The position numbers and the translations under genes were made by a program. From Planktothricoides raciborskii GIHE-MW2 (GTDB lineage: Bacteria > Cyanobacteriota > Cyanobacteriia > Cyanobacteriales > Laspinemataceae), in assembly GCF_040564635.1 (NCBI RefSeq), contig NZ_CP159837.1, forward strand, positions 809,001 through 873,000: a stretch of DNA of 64,000 bases. The letters run 5' to 3'. The first letter of the stretch is position 1; each line of letters opens with the position of its first letter. A model generated the notes under the pieces. The model made no database searches. It saw nothing but the letters and a program-made list of their open reading frames with translations, and had not been told where the DNA came from. Shown here one piece after another: positions 25,655 through 34,074 of this stretch.

Positions 25655-26833
25655 ATGATAATGAAATCTCAGCCAATTTATCTCGACTATCACTCTACTA
25701 CCCCCGTTGACCCCAGAGTAGCCAACCGAATGCTACATTACATGACCAACGCTTATGGAAATGCCAGCAGCATCGACCATAGCTATGGAGATGAAGCCGA
25801 ACAAGGGATTAAAAAAGCCGCCCAACAAATCGCCCAATTAGTCAACGCTAAACCCAAAGAAATTATCTTTACCTCTGGAGCCACCGAAAGCATTAATCTA
25901 GCTATACAAGGGCATATTTTATCGGTAAATCACCAACAATCTAAACTCCCAATTATCGCCGTTTCTCCGGTTGAACATAAAGCGGTTTTAGATACTTGTC
26001 AGGCATTAGCTAAAAAAGGACTATCGGAAATTATTTATCTGTCAATTGACCAACAAGGTCGATTAGATTTAGGCGAAATTGAACAAATCTGTCGCAGCGG
26101 TATTTCTCTAATCTGCGTCATGGCCGCCAATAATGAAATCGGCAATATTTACCCCATATTAGAGATTGGAAAAATTGCCCAAACTTATAATATCCCCTTT
26201 CTCTGTGATGCCTCCCAAGCTGTCGGAAAAATCCCGATTAATTTTTCCGCCTCTAATATCACTTATCTGGCCATCTCTGCCCATAAATTATATGGCCCCA
26301 AAGGTTCTGGGGCTTTAATCGTCAGAAAAGGAACGCACCTAGAACCGATAATTTTTGGTGGCGGGCATCAAAAAGGAATGCGATCGGGAACCCTGAATGT
26401 TCCCGGAATAGTCGGGTTAGGAGAAGCTTGTGAACTGCGACAGTTAGAAATGGCCAAAGATGAGGCAAAAATTGCTCATTTGCGCGATCGCCTGCAAAGC
26501 TTATTACAAGAAAAAATTCCTGGTTTAGTCATTAATGGCGATCGCGCCTCTCGACTAGCTGGTAATCTGCATATATCTATCCCTGGAATTCCCAACCATG
26601 CGATTATTGCCAGAGTCCGCCATCAATTAGCCATTTCCACTGGCGCCGCTTGTTCCTCTGGGGTAGAAACTCCTTCCCATGTTTTAACCGCATTAGGTTT
26701 ACCTTCAGAAGCGATCGAAGGTTCCCTGAGAATTGGACTGGGAAAATTTACCACTGAATCCGATATTATTCAAGGGGCAGAACTTATCAGCAATGCCGTT
26801 GAACAAATCGAGATCATAAACCGAGTTTCTTAA
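25655..26833 (+). CDS. Cysteine desulfurase (IscS/NifS/DndA-SspA type)
   Basis: 392 residues, full length. It takes sulfur from L-cysteine with PLP. Visible: IYLDYHSTTPVD at the start, TSGATESINLAIQG, EHKAV with the PLP-stacking His, the Schiff-base lysine in ISAHKLYGPKG, and the persulfide cysteine in STGAACSSGVETP, in the long loop typical of class I (IscS-like) enzymes. It may supply iron-sulfur clusters or tRNA thiolation. Its place 2.5 kb from a DUF4007/ATPase operon also fits a DndA/SspA-like sulfur donor. The last residues (EIINRVS) and the stop codon come from a CCGGGTTTCTT-like repeat. Confidence 0.92.
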   Translation: MIMKSQPIYLDYHSTTPVDPRVANRMLHYMTNAYGNASSIDHSYGDEAEQGIKKAAQQIAQLVNAKPKEIIFTSGATESINLAIQGHILSVNHQQSKLPIIAVSPVEHKAVLDTCQALAKKGLSEIIYLSIDQQGRLDLGEIEQICRSGISLICVMAANNEIGNIYPILEIGKIAQTYNIPFLCDASQAVGKIPINFSASNITYLAISAHKLYGPKGSGALIVRKGTHLEPIIFGGGHQKGMRSGTLNVPGIVGLGEACELRQLEMAKDEAKIAHLRDRLQSLLQEKIPGLVINGDRASRLAGNLHISIPGIPNHAIIARVRHQLAISTGAACSSGVETPSHVLTALGLPSEAIEGSLRIGLGKFTTESDIIQGAELISNAVEQIEIINRVS

Positions 26834-27166
26834 TTAAATCTTGGTTTAGTGGTTGGTGGTTGGTCGATCGTAGATACCGGGTTGCTTTAAGAAAGCCGGT
26901 ATCTGCCAGATATAGGCAATAATCAAACTAACTCAATAAAATATTACAAATATCGATGATTTCAGACAGTTGGCTTGAACTTGGCTTGAGTCGATATTCT
27001 TGACTATCAATCCAATATCGCAGTGGCTAATTTGTATTGGTATTTAAAATCTAAACATAAGGAATTATAAGTTTGAGAGATGATTTAGGGCTGGAGTTTC
27101 CCTCTGAATTAATATAGGAATGCTATATTGTCCCTTGTGGCAATTTTATTGACTAATCGAGTTGAA
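26834..27166. repeat. Spacer with second GATACCGGGTTGC palindrome
   Basis: The palindrome at 26,872-26,915 matches the one at 16,946-16,988, including the flanking TTAGTGGTTGGT. The remainder is AT-rich, with no gene; the YdcF promoter is probably near 27,060-27,120. Confidence 0.6.
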
Positions 27167-27961
27167 ATGTTTTTCTTTCTCTCAAAATTTCTACCCCTAT
27201 TTTTCTATCCCCTAGGTTTAGCTTGCCTGCTGCTGGTCATTACCCTGGTTTTGTTTTGGCGGCGTCCTCGGTGGGTTCCCTATTTGCTGGGCGTGACTTT
27301 CATCGTCCTCATTTTAGGGGGCAATGGTTGGCTGTCCAGCGCCTTATTACGATCGCTGGAATTTCGGCATTTACCCCCAAATCCCATCCCACAAGCGGAT
27401 GTGATCGTGGTTTTAGGGGGGGCAACCCGTCCTCATCTTGCCCCTCGTCCTTGGGTCGAAGTTAATGAAGCCGGCGATCGCCCCTTGTATGGGGCCAAAC
27501 TCTACAAAGAAGGGAAAGCCCCTTTTTTATTGTTCTCTGGGGGTCGGGTGACTTGGCGGGGTGGCGTTGAAGGGTCAGAAGCAGCCGATATGACCGAATT
27601 AGCGATCGCAATGGGAGTGCCAAAATCCGCCATTATCCAAGAAGACTCTTCCCTGAACACCTATCAAAATGCGGTAAAAATCAAGCAAATTTTGCAGCAG
27701 TACAATCTGAAAACCGTGTTACTGGTGACATCCGCCACTCATATGCCGCGATCGTATTTAATCTTCAAAAAACAAGGCATCGACACCATCCCCGTTCCCA
27801 CCGACTTTGTATTTATTGACAACCCATTAGCATCTGAGGGTGAGACCTGGGAGGCAACTGTGCTTAATCTGATGCCAGATGCGGAAAACCTCGTCATCAC
27901 CACAAGAGTCTTAAAAGAATACCTGGGAATGTTCATTTATTTTCTGCGGGGTTGGCTGTAA
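27167..27961 (+). CDS. YdcF family (DUF218) membrane protein
   Basis: 264 residues from the ATG at 27167; a TTG at 27128 is an alternative. Two membrane helices at about 6-27 and 37-55 precede a Rossmann-like DUF218 domain (ADVIVVLGGAT, LYKEGKAPFLLFSGG, EDSSLNTYQNA, LLVTSATHMPRS). The family includes ElyC and SanA of enterobacteria, which are linked to envelope integrity; activity is not settled. It is monocistronic. Confidence 0.88.
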   Translation: MFFFLSKFLPLFFYPLGLACLLLVITLVLFWRRPRWVPYLLGVTFIVLILGGNGWLSSALLRSLEFRHLPPNPIPQADVIVVLGGATRPHLAPRPWVEVNEAGDRPLYGAKLYKEGKAPFLLFSGGRVTWRGGVEGSEAADMTELAIAMGVPKSAIIQEDSSLNTYQNAVKIKQILQQYNLKTVLLVTSATHMPRSYLIFKKQGIDTIPVPTDFVFIDNPLASEGETWEATVLNLMPDAENLVITTRVLKEYLGMFIYFLRGWL

Positions 27962-28042
27962 TCTTTTGTCGCGATCGCCTATTCCCTATCCGCTATTTCT
28001 GACTCGTTTTCTCCTCGCCTCCAGCTTGCTGACTCATCCCAC

Positions 28043-28079
28043 GGACGGTTTTCCGGTGGAACAGGGGGGAAAACCGTCC
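28043..28079. repeat. Perfect 12-bp inverted repeat
   Basis: GGACGGTTTTCC (28043-28054) pairs with GGAAAACCGTCC (28068-28079) across 13 bases. It lies 80 bases after the YdcF stop and could end that transcript, although there is no T-run. The rest of 27,962-28,253 should hold the heat-shock promoter and leader. Confidence 0.6.
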
Positions 28080-28253
28080 CAGCTTGAATCTCTGAGGATT
28101 CATAGGTGTGGTAAGCACATAGAAAAAAGTAGGGTTTTCTGGATTTTCAAACTCTAAAATATTCGGCAATATAGAAACTGTAAAGAGCAAAACGCCAACC
28201 CAAAAGACCGAATCAAAACTTATTTTAAATCAAAAAAGCTCGGAGGCCCAACC

Positions 28254-28778
28254 ATGATGAGATTAATGACTTTTCCTTTGAATGAACTGGATAAAATTTA
28301 TCGTCAAATCGAGCAAACTTTAGATGACTCTTATAATGCCCCTGGACCGATTCCCGTTCGTCCTCTAGTCGAATTGGCAGAAACCGCCGATAGTTTGCTA
28401 CTCCGAGCGATGCTGCCGGGAATTGACCGAGCCAAATTAAATATTGAAGTCACTAGAGAAGCGGTGTTAATTTCGGGAACTTATCTAGACAAACCCGAAA
28501 CCGACAAATCCCAATTTTTCCGGTCTGAATTTCCTAGAGGGGCTGAGTTCCGCCGAATGGTTTCTCTGCCATTTGCTGTAGCCAATACCGCAGTAAAAGC
28601 CAATTATGAAGAAGGGATTTTGACTCTAACTTTACCAAAAGCCCCAGAAGTGATTAACAAAGTGGTGAAAGTTTCTGTCCTGGATTCCGATCAACCGGGT
28701 GCGGAAATTACCCCTAGAGGTGCTGAAGCCCAAGAACCAACGGATTCCGAAGCGTTGGATAATCCCTGGGAATCTTAG
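28254..28778 (+). CDS. hspA: Small heat-shock protein, Hsp20/alpha-crystallin family
   Basis: 174 residues. ATP-independent holdase that binds unfolding proteins and, in cyanobacteria, stabilises thylakoids. The alpha-crystallin domain is at about 40-140 (VELAETADSLLLRAMLPG, NYEEGILTLTLPKAPE with the A-x-x-x-(G)-x-L-T-L strand); a flexible acidic tail follows. A GGAGG ribosome site lies 8 bases before the ATG. The C-terminal tail lacks a clear IxI motif, though VVKVSVL may substitute. A terminator follows at 28,860. Confidence 0.93.
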   Translation: MMRLMTFPLNELDKIYRQIEQTLDDSYNAPGPIPVRPLVELAETADSLLLRAMLPGIDRAKLNIEVTREAVLISGTYLDKPETDKSQFFRSEFPRGAEFRRMVSLPFAVANTAVKANYEEGILTLTLPKAPEVINKVVKVSVLDSDQPGAEITPRGAEAQEPTDSEALDNPWES

Positions 28779-28859
28779 ACCTAAGCTTGGTTACGCTGCC
28801 TGGTCATGGCGATAAAAGTGCAATTTTTAGGGGAATTATGATTGCTATGTAGAGATAAC

Positions 28860-28892
28860 CCTTTCCACAGAACTGTGGAAAGGATTTTTTTT
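28860..28892 (+). terminator. Rho-independent terminator after hspA
   Basis: CCTTTCCACAG and CTGTGGAAAGG pair around an AA loop, followed by eight T. The stem is 11 bp and perfect. Confidence 0.9.
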
Positions 28893-29050
28893 CTTTATAG
28901 CAATTTTCTATTGAATAAACCACAAATACTTGTAGGGGCGAAGCATTCTGGCAGATATTTCTTGCCTAAAATATTAATGTACGGGCGAAGCATTCCGGCA
29001 GATAGTTTATTGCTTAAAATATTGTAGGGGCGATTCGCGAATCGCCCCTA

Positions 29051-29205
29051 CACCCTACACCCTACACCCTACACCCTACACCCTACACCCTACACCCTAC
29101 ACCCTACACCCTACACCCTACACCCTACACCCTACACCCTACACCCTACACCCTACACCCTACACCCTACACCCTACACCCTACACCCTACACCCTACAC
29201 CCTAC
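29051..29205. repeat. Heptamer array (ACCCTAC)n, about 22 copies
   Basis: ACCCTAC repeats without a single error for about 155 bp, immediately after a GTAGGGGCGATTCGCGAA-type palindrome (29,024-29,050). The array runs 11 bases into the glucokinase gene and provides its last two codons and stop. Shorter arrays of the same unit occur at 59,224-59,300 and 63,125-63,198. Confidence 0.95.
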
Positions 29206-30124
29206 TGATACTTTGCCATGCTAATTTAGCGGCGCCGACAATACCCGCTTGGTTTCCTAATTGGGCTGGTAATAGTTGCAAACCGAGGCGACATTCTGGT
29301 AAAACCCGGCGTTCGATTTCCGCCCAAGTTGACGGTAAAAAATATTTGGCACTGGCACTAATACCCCCACCGATCGCGATCGCCTCTGGGCCAAGAACAT
29401 AGATCAAATTGGCCAAACCTGCCCCTAAATAATGTCCGTAAGTTTCCCAAAACTCTAAAGCTTGGCGGTTGCCTGCTTCTGCCATGTGACCGAGTTTTTC
29501 CGGTTCCAGTCCCGTTTGGTGGCGAATAGCCGAAATACCGACATATTGTTCCAAAGAACCGCGATTTCCACTATTACATTCTGGGCCATAAAGATTGATG
29601 GTGATTAAGCCCAATTCACCAGCCGTACCCATTGGGCCGGTAAACAGTTGACCATCCAGAATCACTGCCCCACCGACCCCCGTGCCCAAAGTTAGGAGGA
29701 TGAAATTCCGAAATCCTTGCCCTGCCCCTAACCAAGCTTCTCCCATTCCCGCGCAGTTAGCGTCATTGGCTAAAACCACAGGTTTATGAGTGTGTTTTTC
29801 CAGCAAATCAGCCAAGGGGACATTGTGCCAACCGGCTAGGTTGATAGCAACTTTGGCAATGCGTTTGCTGGCATCCACCGGGCCTGGAGTCCCCAGCCCA
29901 ATGCCTAGACTTTCTCCTTGGGGGTCAATTTTGCTCACTGCTTGGGCGATCGCTGTTACAACCGCTTCCGGGGTGGAAGGTTGGGGGGTTGGCACAGATA
30001 ATGAGGCCAGACAATTCCCTTCAGCCGTAAATTTTCCCAGTTTAATCGCTGTTCCCCCAAGATCAATCCCTAAAACTGTCTGCTTGGGGTCTTTTACTTC
30101 GGTTGCTGTGATATCTGTGGCCAT
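29195..30124 (-). CDS. ROK family glucokinase-like sugar kinase
   Basis: 309 residues from the ATG at 30124, with AGGA upstream; a TTG five codons earlier is less likely. ATP-dependent phosphorylation of glucose or a related sugar. Visible: GIDLGGTAIKLG (phosphate-binding), LGTPGPVD, LANDANCAGMGE with the catalytic Asp, LTLGTGVGGAVI, and GTAGELGLI. The zinc-binding CxCGxxGCxE motif of classical ROK proteins is degenerate here (ECNSGNRGSLEQ), keeping one Cys. The C-terminal RV-stop is encoded by the heptamer array. Confidence 0.88.
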   Translation of the reverse strand: MATDITATEVKDPKQTVLGIDLGGTAIKLGKFTAEGNCLASLSVPTPQPSTPEAVVTAIAQAVSKIDPQGESLGIGLGTPGPVDASKRIAKVAINLAGWHNVPLADLLEKHTHKPVVLANDANCAGMGEAWLGAGQGFRNFILLTLGTGVGGAVILDGQLFTGPMGTAGELGLITINLYGPECNSGNRGSLEQYVGISAIRHQTGLEPEKLGHMAEAGNRQALEFWETYGHYLGAGLANLIYVLGPEAIAIGGGISASAKYFLPSTWAEIERRVLPECRLGLQLLPAQLGNQAGIVGAAKLAWQSISRV

Positions 30125-30209
30125 AATTTTTTCCTGCAATTTTGAAATGTTGCATCAATGTTAAATCACTGTTGAATCATGGACTCTTCGATGAATCCGA
30201 AGATGATTA

Positions 30210-30998
30210 TCACTGAATGACGCCGAGATAGTAAAGCCACATATCATCATTAGAATATAAATCACTTTCGCTGGTCAGTTCTAAGCCGGTTTTCCAGGAA
30301 TAGATTTTAATGTCCCTAAAATTGGGGGTGATTTGCTGTACCTGTTCTTGGGGGCGGATATAATAAGTCTGCAAGCGAAAATTGTGGGATTCATCTCTGA
30401 GGATGGCATAGCCAGAAGATTTTAGGTGATCCCAGGTAATGCCCGGATTGCATAACCGCAAAAACCCCCACATAACTAAGTTGACATAAGTTTTGATCGG
30501 GTTAAAACTCAGGTGTTTTTGCCAATTAAATTCCGGTGCCATTGCTTGAAGATTATGGCTAGAAAAATAAAAATATCCTCCGGACTTACCGACGCGGCGA
30601 ATTTGCTCAAATACCTGGAGGCGATCGCCGTGAGAAATATAGTCAATGCCATTAAAGCTAAATAAAATAAAATCAAAATAATTTTCGGGAAATTGACTTA
30701 AATTTCTGGCGTCACAAACTTCTAATTGGATGGTCTGAGAATAGGCCGAAAATCTTTTCTGACAAGCGGCAATCATTTGCGGCGAATAGTCGATGCCGAT
30801 ATATTCCCCGACCAGAGGAGCAAAGTGTTGAGTGGTGCGTCCTCCTCCTACCCCCATATCGAGCATTTTCATCTGCGATAGTCGCGGTTTCAGCCACTTC
30901 AGAATGGTGGTTTCGGCGGGTTGTAATTGTTTCAACTGGGCATAATGTTGGACAACTCCCGGAGTTGAATAGGTTTTATGATTATTTTGGTCAATCAT
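30210..30998 (-). CDS. Class I SAM-dependent methyltransferase
   Basis: 262 residues from the ATG at 30998 (MIDQNNHKTY). Rossmann-type SAM motifs: LDMGVGGGRTTQHF (motif I), GIDYSPQMI (motif II), EVCDARNL, and FDFILFSFNGIDY (post-motif). Substrate unknown. A short upstream extension to a TTG at 31028 is built from a CTTGGACAAG/CTTGCCC repeat and is rejected. Probably monocistronic. Confidence 0.85.
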   Translation of the reverse strand: MIDQNNHKTYSTPGVVQHYAQLKQLQPAETTILKWLKPRLSQMKMLDMGVGGGRTTQHFAPLVGEYIGIDYSPQMIAACQKRFSAYSQTIQLEVCDARNLSQFPENYFDFILFSFNGIDYISHGDRLQVFEQIRRVGKSGGYFYFSSHNLQAMAPEFNWQKHLSFNPIKTYVNLVMWGFLRLCNPGITWDHLKSSGYAILRDESHNFRLQTYYIRPQEQVQQITPNFRDIKIYSWKTGLELTSESDLYSNDDMWLYYLGVIQ

Positions 30999-31207
30999 GG
31001 GCAAGTGCTTGGGCAAGTTCTTGGACAAGTTGGTTCTCCACTTGGTTCTCCACGGGGCTTTTTTTAGCTTAACATCCTGGAGTCAAAGATTTAGAAATGT
31101 GGATTTGCTGTTTAGGAGTAGCGGTTAGAGGGCGATCGCTCATAACTATTGCCGATATTACCGACTACTGCCGATGCCGACTATTGCCGATGCCGACTAT
31201 TGCCGAC

Positions 31208-31244
31208 AAAAAAAAGCTAAGAAAACTTGATGAGTTTCCTTAGC
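31208..31244 (-). terminator. Minus-strand terminator A
   Basis: On the minus strand GCTAAGGAAACT pairs with AGTTTTCTTAGC (12 bp, one G-U) around CATCA and is followed by eight U. No annotated gene precedes it within 800 bases, which implies an unannotated transcript from 31,245-31,630. Confidence 0.85.
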
Positions 31245-31630
31245 CGTTGCTTAAAAATAACCAGAGTTTAAATCAGGTTTTCACCGAGAATCAGTTCACT
31301 ACTCACGATGTCAAAATCAATGAAATCACCCCAATGCTTAAGGATAAGTCTAGGCCAATGATTTCAGTACCCTAGCCGAATTGATCCAAGCGGCAAATTC
31401 CCGATAGTTTTATTATGGCAAATTAATCAATCAACCGGCCAATAGTCTATTGCCAATATCCAATTTATCCAAAAAGCTATTCAAAAAGTTAGTCAAAAAG
31501 CCATGAGTTTTTTGGCGGAAAGGCAATCAAAAGCAATCAGGGGTGAGGATGGGCTGTTCCCCAGGGCGCGAACCGCGAATTTTCTCTCTGCTTGGGCTTC
31601 GGCTTTTATCGCTTATGCCTGATTTTTGGC
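31245..31630 (-). other. Unassigned region between two related terminators; possible small RNA
   Basis: No ATG-started gene is convincing. The minus strand has an open stretch without ATG ending in a TAA at 31270-31268 (DFIDFDIVSSELILG then ENLI). Because both ends are marked by minus-strand terminators with a shared CTCTGGTT lead-in, a small RNA or short-peptide gene is possible. This is inference. Confidence 0.3.
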
Positions 31631-31671
31631 AAAAAAAAAGCTAGAGGAAATCTGGCAGGTTTCCCTAGCTT
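31631..31671 (-). terminator. Minus-strand terminator B, related to A
   Basis: On the minus strand AAGCTAGGGAAA pairs with TTTCCTCTAGCTT (one bulge) and is followed by a T-run. The upstream CTCTGGTT and the stem match terminator A, so the two are duplicates. It could end the response-regulator transcript 420 bases upstream or an independent RNA in 31,672-32,092, where I see no gene. Confidence 0.8.
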
Positions 31672-32092
31672 TGGTTCAATAATCAACCAGAGGCAAACTT
31701 TATTTTTTTACCAAAAAAATTAATTTTTCATTATTATTTCGGCTTGTTTGAGTTGGGCAAATGACCCCCATGGTCTGTACAGACCGTTGACCAAACAACT
31801 GGTCTTAAAAGATGAGATAAGTGATTGCGCGGATTGTTTTCTGACTCATAGCTTAATTATTACAGATACACTGTGATGAATTCAAGTGGGCTATTGCATA
31901 GACCCATTTTTTCTGAGGAATTGAGAAGTCTTCTGAGATCAGCCCGTTGGGGTGAGACGTTAATCAATCGGTTTAAATGGCGATCCTGAGAAGTCTGACG
32001 CACAAAAATAGACACACGGCAAGCATAAGCACCCAGGGTCAATTTGAGTTAGTGCTCTTGCTGCTGCTAGGTCTTGTGTGCCCTGCCAGACC

Positions 32093-32476
32093 CTATGGGA
32101 TGGGGGTGAGTTCTCTGATTTCCAGTTGTTCCTCAATGGTGGCTAATAATTTACGCAGACGCACGGGTTTACTTAAATAAGCATTTGCACCTAATTTTAA
32201 GGCGCGATCGCGCTCTTCCCATTCAGAACAACAAGATAAGAAGACAAAAGGAATTTTGGCGGTACTCCGGTGTTCGCGCAGAGTTTTTAACACCTGATAG
32301 CCCTCTAAATTTGGCAGTTTCAGGTCACAGATAATCAAGTCTGGCTCAAATTGTTGAGCTAATTTGATTCCCAGAAACTCGTCATCAGCCGTCTTAATTT
32401 TAAATTCAAAGCCTAAAAAATCCGTTAAGCAGGACAGAAACAGCCGATCGCGATCGATAATTAAAATTTTTTTCAT
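32093..32476 (-). CDS. Stand-alone response regulator (REC domain only)
   Basis: 127 residues, one receiver domain (CheY-like) with no output domain. Asp51 in LIICDLKLP is the phosphorylation site; acidic Asp8 and Asp10 (IIDRDR) bind magnesium; the conserved Lys lies in LSKPVR. The switch Thr/Ser is Ser in FVFLSCC. Such proteins relay phosphate or bind partners directly. No histidine kinase is nearby, so its pathway cannot be assigned. Confidence 0.92.
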   Translation of the reverse strand: MKKILIIDRDRLFLSCLTDFLGFEFKIKTADDEFLGIKLAQQFEPDLIICDLKLPNLEGYQVLKTLREHRSTAKIPFVFLSCCSEWEERDRALKLGANAYLSKPVRLRKLLATIEEQLEIRELTPIP

Positions 32477-33033
32477 GGGTGGTTTTTTCCAACAAATTGG
32501 CTAATTTTTCTAAAAAAAATGCCCCTTATTACCTGAACCAAAGAAGATAATGCTGAATATTTCAAAGCTCAATAAATTTATTTTTAAATAAATTAAAAAT
32601 AAATTTATCTAAACCTTTGATTATTTATTATCGCCCAAAAAAACTGGAGATTAAGAGGTCTATTGCAATTATCCACTTTTGCCGGATTGACTGGTGCCTG
32701 ACTGAAAGTTTTTATTAAATAAATTTAAATCGATAAATTTTCCTGAAAATTTTCATTTTCCGGGATTTATCGCGACTTTACTATAGCTTAACATAATTTG
32801 ATATTGCCTGTGACCTGATTATCTCAGAATGTTTTTCCCCAGGGTCTGACTAGATTCAGCTTGTATAATTTTCTGAGGATATCCCGCAAATCCGGTAATG
32901 GGAAAAATTCAGATCGGGTTGGCGCGATTCCCTAGGGGATAGCTTCGCTTCATGCCCTCGTGGGAATACCAATCGGAACACCCAGGCATACACCTCTTCA
33001 TATACATTACCCACCATCATAAAAATCGCAAAC
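32477..33033. other. Gene-free AT-rich stretch
   Basis: It is AT-rich with TTAAATAAA-type runs (32,570-32,610 and 32,715-32,740) and one REP-like GC patch at 32,915-32,965 (GGCGCGATTCCCTAGGGG). Probably holds the promoters of the divergent flanking genes. I see no gene. Confidence 0.4.
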
Positions 33034-33987
33034 ATGAAAATTCTTTGGGCACTTGTCGCAGTTCTTTCGTTCGCCCCGGCTGCCTGGGCGGATCCCCCTC
33101 CGGGATCGGGACGGCGTTTGACTGAATATGGCGACAACTTTGAAGAACCGGGGTGGACTTATAACTACAACAATCCCAAATTGCATAACCAATATTATGA
33201 CCCAGGGTCAGGGTGGACAAATATTATTCCCGCAGGCAACCCACCCCTGGGAGTTTCGGCGAATGGCAGATGGCAAGAAGGGACAGTCCGGGGACATCCC
33301 GATATGGTGGAACAGGTGAACACACCGAGAAGGGGACTCCGTGGTAGCAATTTTGCTTTGCGGTTACAGACGCGGAATTCTGGGGCTCCTGGACGAACTG
33401 AAGGCACCTTACAGCAAGATGATTTGCTTCACGTTGCCAACGGCAGAACTGGCGCCAATACGCCAGTGGGTAAAGGATTGAGTGTCGTGACCCGGATTTA
33501 TTTACCGCCCCTGAAAGATTGGGAAAAGCGCCAGGGGTATCATATCGGGTTTCGCGTCGGGGCAAGTGGTCATAAACCGGGGGAAAAGCCGGGGTCTGTG
33601 GACTATTGGCCCGGTATTTGGTTGTGGTTGAATCAAGATCAGAATGGCAATAACGATCATTTCCGCATCGTTGTGCGTTCTGATAACGAAGGTCAAGATG
33701 TGATGGCCACGGAAACACAATATACTCGCACCGGATGGTGGACTATCGGGATGTCTTTTAATGCCGATGGTTCAATTAGTTATTATGCTAGACCGGGAGT
33801 TGGTGATTTAAGAAGGAGTGATTTGTTGGTGTTTCGCCAGGGTTCTCGGAGTCGGGCGGCTACTTATACCCCTTACAACTTGTTGTTTAACGACCTGGAT
33901 TATCTATTCTTTTCTCTGGCGAATATCGATGGCCAATGGTCAACGGAATTTATTATTGATGATATCGCGGTTTATGCTGTTGAATAA
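33034..33987 (+). CDS. Secreted protein with a probable beta-sandwich (LamG/polysaccharide-lyase-like) fold
   Basis: 317 residues. Signal peptide: ALVAVLSFAPAAWA with cleavage before DPPPG. The mature part is rich in Trp, Tyr, Asn and Gly, with beta-strand-like segments (GYHIGFRVGASG, YWPGIWLWLNQDQNG, HFRIVVRSDNEG, TEFIIDDIAVYAVE). This pattern is seen in concanavalin-like extracellular carbohydrate-binding or lyase proteins, but I cannot identify the family. Probably periplasmic or secreted. The next gene is a solute symporter 87 bases downstream, so a link to nutrient uptake is possible but unproven. Confidence 0.7.
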   Translation: MKILWALVAVLSFAPAAWADPPPGSGRRLTEYGDNFEEPGWTYNYNNPKLHNQYYDPGSGWTNIIPAGNPPLGVSANGRWQEGTVRGHPDMVEQVNTPRRGLRGSNFALRLQTRNSGAPGRTEGTLQQDDLLHVANGRTGANTPVGKGLSVVTRIYLPPLKDWEKRQGYHIGFRVGASGHKPGEKPGSVDYWPGIWLWLNQDQNGNNDHFRIVVRSDNEGQDVMATETQYTRTGWWTIGMSFNADGSISYYARPGVGDLRRSDLLVFRQGSRSRAATYTPYNLLFNDLDYLFFSLANIDGQWSTEFIIDDIAVYAVE

Positions 33988-34074
33988 TTTATCGCCATGT
34001 TGATATCGTTATGTTGATTCCGTAGTAGGGTGGGCAATGCCCACCCTACAGTTGTTGAATTAATCGGGAGTTTT

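Noticed and set aside
16913-26833. A complete DndABCDE or SspABCD operon
   Set aside because: No DndC/SspD, DndD or DndE-like gene is visible; only DUF4007, ATPase and a desulfurase are present, so the full system is not claimed.
29048-29205. Possible CRISPR array
   Set aside because: The unit is 7 bp with no spacers; it is a simple tandem repeat. No CRISPR array with regular spacers was seen anywhere in the window.
31860-32042. 60-residue minus-strand frame
   Set aside because: Composition is not protein-like and no start signal is present.
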